Assembly: GCA_944376845.1 (NCBI GenBank)
Contig: CALWDZ010000013.1
Span: 1-33,572 of the forward strand
From: an uncultured Clostridia bacterium
Lineage (GTDB): Bacteria; Bacillota; Clostridia; Christensenellales; UBA1242
DNA length: 33,572 nucleotides
Reading direction: 5' to 3'
Made by a program: the position numbers and the translations under genes. Positions 1 to 7,452 of this stretch are shown piece after piece. How positions within the stretch are numbered: position 1 is the stretch's first letter; each line of letters starts with the position of its first letter. The notes below the pieces were generated by a model. That model made no database searches and was not told the origin of the DNA. It saw nothing but the letters and a program-made list of their open reading frames with translations.

Positions 1-110
1 TGACGGCTGACGAAGAGTCTCATCCTCTTAGAGACCCTTCCTCTCCGTCAAAGCGGGCAGTGGTCAGGGTGACATAAGGTTGAGATTCTTCGCTGACGCT
101 CAGAATGACA
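1..110. other. Intergenic DNA with dispersed-repeat remnants
   Basis: I see no gene here. A GTCTC/GAGAC inverted repeat lies near 18-36. The block GGCAGTGGTCAG at 56-67 recurs at 29677-29688. A full copy of the small palindromic repeat ends at 110, directly beside the stop codon of the ABC transporter gene, so it may serve as that operon's 3' end. Confidence 0.6.
82..110 (+). repeat. Dispersed palindromic repeat, copy A
   Basis: The arms ATTCT and AGAAT flank a TCGCTGACGCTC core, followed by GACA. Related copies lie at 26847, 29688, 30631, 30669, 30708 and 32269. Confidence 0.75.
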
Positions 111-1889
111 TTATGCCTGAATACCAGAGTTGTATAATTCGGCGTAAAAGCCATTTTTTGCAAGTAGTTGTTCATGCGTTCCCTGTTCAACTATGTTTCC
201 GTCACGCATAACAAGTATTTGGTCTGCATTTTGAATTGTAGATAAGCGGTGTGCTATAACAAAACTTGTTCTGCCTTCAGTCAGTTTATCCATTGCCTTT
301 TGAATTTGAATTTCTGTACGTGTATCTACGCTTGATGTTGCCTCATCAAGTATGAGCATTGGTGCATTATTGACCATTGCACGAGCAATTGTTAAAAGTT
401 GTCTTTGGCCTTGGCTTATATTTGCCGTTTCGTCTAGCATCATATCATAACCACCAGGAAGTGACCGTATGAAGTGGTCAATGTGTGCAAAACTGCATGC
501 TTTTTCTATCTCTTCATTGGTTTTATCTTCGGAGCCATAGGCAATATTTTCTCTAATTGTGCCATCAAATATCCATGTATCTTGAAGCACCATTCCAAAT
601 AATTCTCTTACATCTTCACGCTTCATATCGTAAATTGACACACCGTCTATGGTTATATCTCCGCTGTTTATATCATAAAAACGCATTAAAAGGTTTACCA
701 TGGTTGTTTTACCTGCACCAGTTGGGCCCACAATTGCAACTTTTTGTCCTGGCAAGATTTTGGCACTGAAATTGTGAATGATTTCCTTACCCTCTTCATA
801 TCCAAAGCAAACATTTTTGAACTCAACAAGCCCTTTTACATCTGTTATTTTGGCTGTCTTTTCATTTTCCTCTGCTTGTTCTGGTTCGTCCAAAAATTCA
901 AAAACCCTTTCACTAGCAGCAACAGCGCTTTGAACAGTACCGCTAATTTGTGCAAGCGAACCTATTTGCTGATTGAATATTCGCATATATTCAATAAATG
1001 CAACAATGGTAATTGCAAATATTGGTGTTTCAATAGAGATTATTCCTCCAACAACGCATACAAGCACATACACAATATTGGTAATAAAATTCATTACTGG
1101 ATATAGTATTCCTGAAAAGAACTGAGATTTAAAACCAGATGAATACAAAACTTTATTGACTTTTTCAAAGTCATTTTGTGCTTTTTGTTCGGCATTAAAT
1201 GTTTTTACAATGTTGTGTGCTGAATAGTTTTCTTCAATTATACCATTTAGTTCACCCAATGAATTTTGTTGTCGTACAAAGTATTTTTGAGAAAACTTTA
1301 CAATCAAAAGTACAATAACAATACTTACTGGAGTCGATGCCAAGGTTATAAGTGTTAATTGCCATGAGTTGACAAACATCATAACAAGTGCACCAATAAC
1401 CATAGTAACACAAGTTATTATGCTTGAAAGATTTGAGTTTAGTGACTGACCAATGGTGTCAACATCATTTGTTACACGGCTTAAGATATCTCCATAGGTT
1501 TGACTATCAAAGTATTTAAGTGGCAACCTATTTATTTTTTCAGAAATTTGAGTACGCATATTTTTTGTAACTTTGGCACTGATTTTTGCCATTATTATAC
1601 CTTGCAAATACTCAAATAATGCACTTGAAATGCACATTGCAATTAACCAAATTGCAACAGTCATAACACGCTGTAAATCAATACTTATATTGAGTTCAAC
1701 TGCGGTAAAAATTTCTTCACTTATTATCTTCATTACATTTGGAAGTGCAAGTGCGAGCACTGTACCAAGTATCGCAAATAACAAGCCAAAAATTATAGAA
1801 ACATAATGTGGCTTGAGCGAAAGAATAAGCCTTTTGAAACTCTTTTTAAAGTTCTTTGCTTTATCCGCTGATTTCTTATTTGGTCCCAT
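111..1889 (-). CDS. ABC exporter half-transporter, catalytically canonical subunit
   Basis: This is an ABC-type multidrug or lipid exporter half with an N-terminal membrane domain of about six helices and a C-terminal ATPase domain. Walker A reads GPTGAGKTT, the signature is ISQGQRQ, Walker B is LILDEATSS with the catalytic Glu present, and the H-loop is VIAHRLS. The start at 1889 (MGPNKK) is preferred because AAAGGAGG lies six bases upstream. A TTG further upstream would place the start inside that SD sequence. The gene overlaps the end of the other half-transporter by 14 nt, so the two are translationally coupled and probably form a heterodimer of the BmrCD or TM287/288 type. The substrate cannot be told from sequence. 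Confidence 0.93.
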   Translation of the reverse strand: MGPNKKSADKAKNFKKSFKRLILSLKPHYVSIIFGLLFAILGTVLALALPNVMKIISEEIFTAVELNISIDLQRVMTVAIWLIAMCISSALFEYLQGIIMAKISAKVTKNMRTQISEKINRLPLKYFDSQTYGDILSRVTNDVDTIGQSLNSNLSSIITCVTMVIGALVMMFVNSWQLTLITLASTPVSIVIVLLIVKFSQKYFVRQQNSLGELNGIIEENYSAHNIVKTFNAEQKAQNDFEKVNKVLYSSGFKSQFFSGILYPVMNFITNIVYVLVCVVGGIISIETPIFAITIVAFIEYMRIFNQQIGSLAQISGTVQSAVAASERVFEFLDEPEQAEENEKTAKITDVKGLVEFKNVCFGYEEGKEIIHNFSAKILPGQKVAIVGPTGAGKTTMVNLLMRFYDINSGDITIDGVSIYDMKREDVRELFGMVLQDTWIFDGTIRENIAYGSEDKTNEEIEKACSFAHIDHFIRSLPGGYDMMLDETANISQGQRQLLTIARAMVNNAPMLILDEATSSVDTRTEIQIQKAMDKLTEGRTSFVIAHRLSTIQNADQILVMRDGNIVEQGTHEQLLAKNGFYAELYNSGIQA

Positions 1890-3621
1890 CGATTGCCTCC
1901 TTTCCAAGTTGTGACTCTGCTATTTCACGATACACTTCGCAAGTTTTCAATAACTCGTCGTGAGTTCCCATACCGACCATTTTACCTTCATTTAAAACGA
2001 CAATCTTATCGGCATCAAGTATGGTACCTACACGCTGTGCAACTATTATTTTGGTTGCATCTTTTGTATATTTTTTAAGTGCTTTTCGAAGTGTCTTATC
2101 TGTTTTGTAATCAAGTGCTGAGAAACTATCGTCAAAGATATATATTTCCGGTTGTTTTACTATTGCACGTGCAATAGATAGTCTTTGTCTTTGTCCACCA
2201 GAAACGTTTGTTCCGCCCTGCGCTATAGGATGGTCAAGTCCACCATCAAGTTTTTTGACAAAGTTAGATTGACTAATTTTAAGTGCCTCTATAAGTTTTT
2301 CTTCACTTGCATTTTCATCGCCATAGCAAAGGTTTGACCTTATTGTTCCACTAAAAAGGTATCCCTTTTGTGGCACATAACCTATTTTGTCATTAAGTTC
2401 ACTTAGTTTATATTGTTTTATATCCACACCATCAACCAAAATTTCACCTTCTGAAGCGTCAAAAAATCTTGGTATAAGGTTAATGAGTGTACTCTTTCCG
2501 CTTCCCGTTGAACCAATAAATGCTATTGTTTCACCTTTGTTCACCTTAAAGGATATATCTTCAAGCACATATTCTTCTGCATCTGGATATTTAAAGAATA
2601 CATTTTTAAACTCAACACTGCCTTCGTTTTCAGTTTTAACACCTTCACCATCGTGAATTTTAGTTGTGGTTGATAAAATTTCGTTTATTCTTCGACCAGA
2701 AACAACACCACGTGGCACCATAACAAACATCATTGAAATGAACATAAAACTCATAAGTATGTTCATTGCATATGAAACAAATGTTACCATTGTGGAATAT
2801 TCAAGTGAACCACCATTGATAAGATAAGCACCAAGGACATAAATTGCAACACTAAGTCCATTCATTATTATGTTCATTCCTGGTGACAAAAGAGCCATAA
2901 GTCTATTTACAAAAAGATTGGTTTTTGTTAAATCTTCATTGACTGTTTCGAATTTTTGCTCTTGTTCTTTTTCTGCGTTATATGCCCTTACTACTCTAAT
3001 ACCCGTTAAATTTTCACGAGTGACATTATTTATTTTATCGGTTTTCTTTTGAATGCTGGTAAATTTTGGTACACCAAATATAAACAAAAGTATAATAAGT
3101 ACGAGTAGCAAAAGTACTGATATAACTGTTGTCCAAGTAAGTTCCATACTGCTTCCAACAATTTTGGCGATGGAAAATCCAGCCATAACTGGAGCCATAA
3201 TTGCCATACGAAGTGTCATAAAAACAGTTTGCTCTACTTGGCGAATATCATTTGTTGAACGAGTAATCAAACTTGCGGTTGAAAACTTGTTCATCTCTTC
3301 CATAGAAAATGAGTTTACTTTTGAAAAGACTTTGCTTCTAAGTGTTCTTGAAAAACTTGTTGAAATTTTTGATGCCAAAAAAGCAATGACAATAACGCAC
3401 AGACATATGCCCACTGCCATTAAAATCATCTTTATTCCAAGGTCCCACAGCATTTCGCTAGTAAGTGACGCACCTTCTGCGTGTCCTTGAATCAGTGCAA
3501 CAATTTCACCCATTGATTCAATAAGCCTAATGTTTAGCCATACTTGACCAACAACAAATGCGACCACTACAAGTGATAATAAATAATCATACCATTTTAA
3601 ATATTTAAGTAATTTTAGCAC
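1876..3621 (-). CDS. ABC exporter half-transporter, degenerate-site subunit
   Basis: This is a 581-residue ABC exporter half with a membrane domain followed by an ATPase domain. Walker A is GSTGSGKST and the signature is VSGGQRQRL. Walker B reads YIFDDSFSALD, with Asp where the catalytic Glu normally sits, and the H-loop His is replaced by Gln (VAQRVGT). These changes are the known mark of the subunit carrying the degenerate ATP site in heterodimeric exporters. It is the first gene of a two-gene operon with the canonical half. The GTG start at 3621 has GGAG nine bases upstream. The strong promoter and palindromic operator upstream suggest that a repressor controls it. Confidence 0.92.
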   Translation of the reverse strand: MLKLLKYLKWYDYLLSLVVVAFVVGQVWLNIRLIESMGEIVALIQGHAEGASLTSEMLWDLGIKMILMAVGICLCVIVIAFLASKISTSFSRTLRSKVFSKVNSFSMEEMNKFSTASLITRSTNDIRQVEQTVFMTLRMAIMAPVMAGFSIAKIVGSSMELTWTTVISVLLLLVLIILLFIFGVPKFTSIQKKTDKINNVTRENLTGIRVVRAYNAEKEQEQKFETVNEDLTKTNLFVNRLMALLSPGMNIIMNGLSVAIYVLGAYLINGGSLEYSTMVTFVSYAMNILMSFMFISMMFVMVPRGVVSGRRINEILSTTTKIHDGEGVKTENEGSVEFKNVFFKYPDAEEYVLEDISFKVNKGETIAFIGSTGSGKSTLINLIPRFFDASEGEILVDGVDIKQYKLSELNDKIGYVPQKGYLFSGTIRSNLCYGDENASEEKLIEALKISQSNFVKKLDGGLDHPIAQGGTNVSGGQRQRLSIARAIVKQPEIYIFDDSFSALDYKTDKTLRKALKKYTKDATKIIVAQRVGTILDADKIVVLNEGKMVGMGTHDELLKTCEVYREIAESQLGKEAIDGTK

Positions 3622-3651
3622 AGCAATTTTCTCCTATATTATGTCAATGTA

Positions 3652-3664
3652 TGACACAGTGTCA
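3652..3664. promoter_or_regulatory. Perfect palindrome at the ABC operon start site (operator)
   Basis: TGACACAGTGTCA is a perfect 6-1-6 palindrome just downstream of the -10 box. TGTCAATG occurs at 3642-3649 and again at 3660-3667, giving an extra half-site in direct repeat. The position fits a repressor site of MarR or TetR size. No regulator gene lies nearby. Confidence 0.6.
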
Positions 3665-3670
3665 ATGAAT

Positions 3671-3699
3671 ATTATATGAATGAATATTTTCTTTGTCAA
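3671..3699 (-). promoter_or_regulatory. Consensus promoter of the ABC exporter operon
   Basis: On the minus strand the -35 box is TTGACA (3694-3699), followed by a 17-nt spacer and a perfect TATAAT -10 box (3671-3676). The expected start of transcription is near 3664, inside the palindrome at 3652-3664. Confidence 0.85.
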
Positions 3700-3793
3700 C
3701 AACTTTTTTAAACATTTTTAAGGTTTTTAAAAATTTGAAATTTTACAATTTTTATAGCACAAATTGAGTAATTTTTCTCACATTAAATATTGT

Positions 3794-3821
3794 GTCAGAA
3801 TTGAAAAAAAATACATATGAT
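3794..3821 (+). promoter_or_regulatory. Possible promoter for a leaderless glycosyltransferase mRNA
   Basis: TATGAT at 3816-3821 lies six bases before the ATG at 3828. The best -35 is weak (GTGTCA-like, about 18 nt upstream). The call rests mainly on the same -10-to-ATG layout seen at other genes in the window. Confidence 0.35.
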
Positions 3822-3827
3822 AACAAT

Positions 3828-4946
3828 ATGGAATATAAGATTTGTGTTTATGCTATCGCAAAAAATGAAATTAAATTTGTTGATAGGTTTTTTAACTCTG
3901 TAAAAGAAGCCGACTATGTCTGCGTTCTTGATACTGGTAGCACTGACGGGACTTTTGAAAGATTTAAAGAATTGGGTGTAATTACAAAACAAAAAAAATA
4001 TAAACACTTTAGATTTGATGTGGCACGCAATGACAGTATGGCACTTATACCAAAAGATGCTGATATTTGTGTCTGTGTTGACATTGATGAATATTTTGAA
4101 AGTGGTTGGAGCAAAATTTTAAAAGAAAATTGGCATGAAGGTGTGGGCCGTGCAAAATATCGCTACACTTGGAATTTTAATCCAGACGGAAGCGAAGGTA
4201 TAGTTTTTATGTCGGATAAAATTCATAAAAATGGTGCCTATAAGTGGAAATACCCTGTACATGAGATTTTAGTGCCTTGCGATGACAGACAATTTGAATT
4301 TATAAACTTACCAAACATTCAACTCAATCACAAAGCAGATGATGCGAAATCTAGGTCAAATTATTTGCCACTACTCAAACTTTCTGTAAAAGAAAATCCA
4401 CTTGATGACAGAAATGTGCATTATCTTGGAAGAGAATTTATGTTTCATGGCGAATATGAAAATGCAATCAAGATGCTCAAATACCACCTAAGTTTACCAA
4501 CAGCAACATGGGCTGATGAAAGATGTGCAAGTATGCGATATATTGCAAGATGCTATGGATATTTAGGCGACGAAAAAAATCAAGAAGAATATCTTAAATA
4601 TGCAATATTAGAAGCACCTCACACAAGAGAGCCTTATCTGGAATTAGGAATACTATATTTTAATCAAAAAAAATATCTTGATTGTGCTATAACTCTTGAA
4701 GATATGTTAAAAATCAAAGAGCGGTATTTAAACTATATCTCCGCGCCAGAATGCTGGACTAGTATGCCATATGATTATCTTTCAATTTGCTACTATAATT
4801 TAGGCGACTATAATAAAGCCACCACGGCACTAGTAAATGCAATTGAACTAAGTGATGAAAAAAGATTGAAAGAAAACTTAAAATATATTTTAAATTTAAA
4901 AAATTCGAAAAAATTTATAGTACCCGATTTTATTAAGCAAATTTAA
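3828..4946 (+). CDS. Family 2 glycosyltransferase with C-terminal TPR repeats
   Basis: The N-terminal half is a GT-A fold glycosyltransferase domain. It opens with YKICVYAIAKNE, then carries DTGSTDGTFE and DIDEYF, which supplies the DxD-like nucleotide-sugar and metal site. The C-terminal half has TPR-like helices, for example around EYENAIKMLKYHL and GDYNKATTALVNAIELS. Related enzymes glycosylate proteins, peptides or surface glycans, but the acceptor is unknown here. No Shine-Dalgarno sequence precedes either possible start. I prefer the ATG at 3828 over a GTG at 3792 because it begins directly at the conserved domain and has a -10-like box six bases upstream. The gene is divergent from the ABC operon. 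Confidence 0.85.
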   Translation: MEYKICVYAIAKNEIKFVDRFFNSVKEADYVCVLDTGSTDGTFERFKELGVITKQKKYKHFRFDVARNDSMALIPKDADICVCVDIDEYFESGWSKILKENWHEGVGRAKYRYTWNFNPDGSEGIVFMSDKIHKNGAYKWKYPVHEILVPCDDRQFEFINLPNIQLNHKADDAKSRSNYLPLLKLSVKENPLDDRNVHYLGREFMFHGEYENAIKMLKYHLSLPTATWADERCASMRYIARCYGYLGDEKNQEEYLKYAILEAPHTREPYLELGILYFNQKKYLDCAITLEDMLKIKERYLNYISAPECWTSMPYDYLSICYYNLGDYNKATTALVNAIELSDEKRLKENLKYILNLKNSKKFIVPDFIKQI

Positions 4947-4955
4947 AAGTATACT

Positions 4956-4984
4956 TTGACATATTGATTTATTTTTTATAAAAT
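4956..4984 (+). promoter_or_regulatory. Promoter placing the ATG at the transcript start
   Basis: TTGACA (4956-4961), a 17-nt spacer and TAAAAT (4979-4984). The ATG of the next gene is at 4991, only six bases past the -10 box, so the transcript would be leaderless. Confidence 0.75.
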
Positions 4985-4990
4985 AAATTT

Positions 4991-5410
4991 ATGAAAAATA
5001 AAAGAAATAAAAAGAAAAAAACAAAAAAATTTAATTATTTTAACTTAATTTATGCAATTTTAACAATAATTCTTATTGTGCTTGGCTTCATTAACATTGC
5101 ATATTTTTCATATGATTTAATTGATAATTTTGTAATACAAATTATTGCGCATTCAATAATATCACTGTATATAATCTTGGCACTTGTCCAAATGCTTATG
5201 CAAACACATATAAAAGAATACAGAATAATGGCTTATTTAACTACACTTTCTACACTAATTACGCTTAATTCAAGATTTTTTATTTCACATAGTAGTTGGA
5301 TTTTTACTTTATTTATTGTTTCTACACTTATAATTTGTTTTAATTTAATTGTATATTTCCTTAAAAAACAAAAATATTATTCTACAAAATTAGTAAACAC
5401 ATTTTTATAA
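4991..5410 (+). CDS. Small four-helix membrane protein, unknown function
   Basis: This 139-residue protein has a very basic N-terminus, in which most of the first 14 residues are Lys, Arg or Asn. About four hydrophobic segments follow, and the C-terminus is again basic. I recognise no family. There is no Shine-Dalgarno sequence, and the next Met is near residue 70, so the first ATG is the only sensible start. A strong promoter ends six bases before it, implying a leaderless mRNA. It sits between the glycosyltransferase and a DUF3592-like ORF. It could be a partner of either, but nothing in the sequence proves this. Confidence 0.65.
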   Translation: MKNKRNKKKKTKKFNYFNLIYAILTIILIVLGFINIAYFSYDLIDNFVIQIIAHSIISLYIILALVQMLMQTHIKEYRIMAYLTTLSTLITLNSRFFISHSSWIFTLFIVSTLIICFNLIVYFLKKQKYYSTKLVNTFL

Positions 5411-5504
5411 TATCATTTATATCAATACTTAAAAATCTTGTCCAAAAATTTGGCAAAAGATTGGAATTATATTTATTTGTTTTATATTTAGTTATTGTTT
5501 TTCA

Positions 5505-5771
5505 ATGTTTGGTTTAAGTGTTATAAACACATCACTTAGTACAGAGCCCGAAACATATAGTTATGAAGTTGTAGAAAAGGATATTCAATCTGGTGCAAGG
5601 CAAATAACGCGTTATATCTTGACAGTTGAAATAAACGGAAAGAAAATAGACATCGATGTTTCAAACGATGTCTACTATGAAAAAGAAATTGGAGATGAAA
5701 TACTTGTAGATTATAACCAAGGTGCACTTGGCTTCGCATATTATGAGTTTTCGCAAGAAAACTATAACTAA
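5505..5771 (+). CDS. DUF3592-like small membrane-anchored or exported protein
   Basis: The 88-residue product has a short hydrophobic start, then a polar domain with alternating beta-like segments (YILTVEINGKKIDID, then GDEILVDYNQ). This resembles DUF3592-type extracytoplasmic domains, with moderate certainty. The start is doubtful, since no SD precedes the ATG at 5505. The same frame stays open and hydrophobic back to 5433, which would complete a membrane anchor, but that stretch holds no ATG, GTG or TTG. The neighbouring frame also reads as a hydrophobic helix up to about 5510. An unusual start codon or a frameshift is therefore possible. The 3' end overlaps the convergent PH-domain gene by 4 nt. 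Confidence 0.5.
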   Translation: MFGLSVINTSLSTEPETYSYEVVEKDIQSGARQITRYILTVEINGKKIDIDVSNDVYYEKEIGDEILVDYNQGALGFAYYEFSQENYN

Positions 5772-6418
5772 TCTTCTTTTTTAGGTGTGTACTTTGTATT
5801 ATACCCTTCATTTGTTTGTGGGCGTAAAGCATTTGGATAAATCATATCAGTTTTTATATCATTGACTATTTCTTGAATTTTATTTAGCACAACATAAGGT
5901 TGTTTTATATCCATAATAAAGGCTGTACTTTGTTTGCATTTAATGTAGATATCGCCTACTTTAAACATATTATCTACAATTCCAACTTTAACATTTACAC
6001 TTTCAACTTCGGTATAATATATATTTTTAATATCAACAATGAGACCACTTTTAATTATAATACGTTTACTTGTAAGAACATACTCAATATTTTTGTACTG
6101 TGCCCAAGCGGTCAATGTATTTGCAAGCCAGAACCAAAATGGCATTAAATGCAATAAAAAGAAAATCACAATAAAAATTATTGCAAAAGTAGGAATATGA
6201 GAAAATATATCGTTGGCAACCATCATATAAATCATAAAACCATCAAAAAATATCCACAATAGTGCAAAAGGCAACATATGTAAAATTTGCGAAACTATGA
6301 AGGCATTTTTGTTTGGTTTTGTTCTTAACAAGATTTCTTCATCTTTGCCTATAAGTGTATCAATGGAATATGTGTTTGGTTTATCTTGATTAAAATTCTT
6401 TTCATTATACTTTGCCAC
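5768..6418 (-). CDS. Bacterial PH-domain (bPH2, YdbS-like) membrane protein
   Basis: This 216-residue protein has two hydrophobic helices around residues 40-105. A bacterial PH domain follows, with the typical YVLTSKRIIIKSG turn and a strand-rich second half (VESVNVKVGIVDNMFKVGDIY). YdbS/YdbT-type proteins are membrane proteins linked in some species to resistance to peptides and bacteriocins, but the role here is unknown. The start is GTG at 6418 behind GAGGTGA. A second, shorter bPH2 protein lies upstream on the same strand (6754-7317), so the pair probably arose by duplication. Confidence 0.8.
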   Translation of the reverse strand: MAKYNEKNFNQDKPNTYSIDTLIGKDEEILLRTKPNKNAFIVSQILHMLPFALLWIFFDGFMIYMMVANDIFSHIPTFAIIFIVIFFLLHLMPFWFWLANTLTAWAQYKNIEYVLTSKRIIIKSGLIVDIKNIYYTEVESVNVKVGIVDNMFKVGDIYIKCKQSTAFIMDIKQPYVVLNKIQEIVNDIKTDMIYPNALRPQTNEGYNTKYTPKKED

Positions 6419-6480
6419 TATTCACCTCTCTTAATTTAAGTATGACATAAATATAAAGTTATGACAAGAAAATTTTACAA

Positions 6481-6513
6481 ATAAAAATACCCGCGATTTG
6501 CAGGTATTTTTAT
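6481..6513 (-). terminator. Intrinsic terminator after the YjzC-like gene
   Basis: Arms at 6481-6494 and 6500-6513 pair over 14 bp with one G-T wobble around a 5-nt loop. The stem is A-rich on one side and T-rich on the other, so it could work in both directions. It separates the 53-residue gene from the downstream PH-domain gene. Confidence 0.8.
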
Positions 6514-6518
6514 AGTCA

Positions 6519-6680
6519 TTAATTTTCTGATTTATAATAACTTCCGCTATGTTGAGTTGCTGGAAATCTTTGACCTTTTTCAAGGTAAACACTTCCACCA
6601 CATCTACCGTTATCATCATAGCAAGCATAGTTTCCGCTTTCTGGTGCTTCTTCACCAGGTCTCCATGTTTTAACGTCCAT
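6519..6680 (-). CDS. YjzC-like small protein, 53 residues
   Basis: This short ORF is on the minus strand in a different frame from any longer ORF. GGAGG lies a few bases before its ATG at 6680, and a strong terminator follows its stop. The product begins MDVKTWRPGEEAPESGNY and contains VYLEKGQRFPATQHSGSYY. This matches the layout of the YjzC family: PG..AP..G.Y, then a short Gly-rich turn, then KG..FP.T. The function of that family is unknown. Two Cys residues (CYDDNGRC) could bind metal or form a disulfide. It lies between the two PH-domain genes. Confidence 0.75.
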   Translation of the reverse strand: MDVKTWRPGEEAPESGNYACYDDNGRCGGSVYLEKGQRFPATQHSGSYYKSEN

Positions 6681-6727
6681 TTTTTACCTCCGAAATTATT
6701 GTGAGTAAAAAACATGGTAATATGCAC

Positions 6728-6755
6728 AAAAAAAATGCAATTTCTTGCATTTTTT
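6728..6755 (-). terminator. Intrinsic terminator of the upstream PH-domain gene
   Basis: An 11-bp stem of the type AAAAAATGCAA/TTGCATTTTTT closes a GAAA tetraloop (on the minus strand) and ends in a T-run. It overlaps the stop codon of the 187-residue gene. Confidence 0.85.
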
Positions 6756-7317
6756 AAGAGTTTATTGGACTTTTTTGTGTATTTTTTTGTTCATCTATAA
6801 CAGATTTTATTTCCTTATATCTATCATAAATATTGCTAATATTTGCAAATCTAAAATACATACCGTTGTTTGCAATTGGACTTGCCATACTCCCAAACAC
6901 AATAGTGCCAGTGCCTTTTCTTAAAATTTTATCAAGAAGTGTTACATTTACAGTTATGGCGCCAACCATATTCATATCTAGACTTTTAAAATCCACACCA
7001 AAGATACCACGGCGAATGACAATGCGTTTATTGGTGTATGCATAAAATGTATTTTTGTATGAAAGTGCAAGAAATAGCCACATAAAAAGCAAAAAAACTA
7101 CCCAAATTGCCACCGAAATTACTAAACCCACCCACCATAAATCTGTGCTTTCCGCATCAGTAAGTTCAATACCAACAAAGATGATTGCTAGCCACAGAAA
7201 AAGAAAAAGTGATGCCAAGAAAGACGATAAATACATCTTTAATTTATTAGGTTTAAAAATTTTTTGGATATATTCATCACTATCAAGTATTTGTTCAAAA
7301 GGACTATTTAATTCCAT
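6754..7317 (-). CDS. Bacterial PH-domain (bPH2) membrane protein
   Basis: This 187-residue protein has two long hydrophobic helices (about residues 30-90). They are followed by a bPH2 domain with YAYTNKRIVIRRG, the same motif as in the neighbouring 216-residue protein. The start at 7317 has AGGAG upstream. Its own promoter (TTGTAT-17-TATAAT) and terminator make it a single-gene unit. The function is unknown. The pair could build a hetero-oligomeric membrane complex, but that is inference. Confidence 0.8.
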   Translation of the reverse strand: MELNSPFEQILDSDEYIQKIFKPNKLKMYLSSFLASLFLFLWLAIIFVGIELTDAESTDLWWVGLVISVAIWVVFLLFMWLFLALSYKNTFYAYTNKRIVIRRGIFGVDFKSLDMNMVGAITVNVTLLDKILRKGTGTIVFGSMASPIANNGMYFRFANISNIYDRYKEIKSVIDEQKNTQKSPINS

Positions 7318-7336
7318 AATAACTCCTATTATATGT

Positions 7337-7365
7337 ATTATACCATATAGGGTTTGTTAATACAA
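7337..7365 (-). promoter_or_regulatory. Promoter of the 187-residue PH-domain gene
   Basis: TTGTAT (7360-7365), a 17-nt spacer and a perfect TATAAT (7337-7342), all on the minus strand. Confidence 0.7.
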
Positions 7366-7415
7366 ATTATTATTGCATTGTTCTTCTGAGTCCTTTTATT
7401 TCAATGAAAAGTTAT

Positions 7416-7445
7416 AAAAAAAATGAGAAAAATCTCATTTTTTTT
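7416..7445 (-). terminator. Intrinsic terminator of rpoBC
   Basis: The arms ATGAGA and TCTCAT, extended by A- and T-runs to about 13 bp, close an AAAA/TTTT loop. It stands just after the rpoC stop and is followed by a T-run on the minus strand. Confidence 0.85.
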
Positions 7446-7452
7446 TAATTTA

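Noticed and set aside
6431..6727. 98-codon minus-strand ORF across the YjzC-like gene
   Set aside because: It is out of frame with the well-supported 53-residue gene, lacks an SD and runs through the terminator at 6481-6513.
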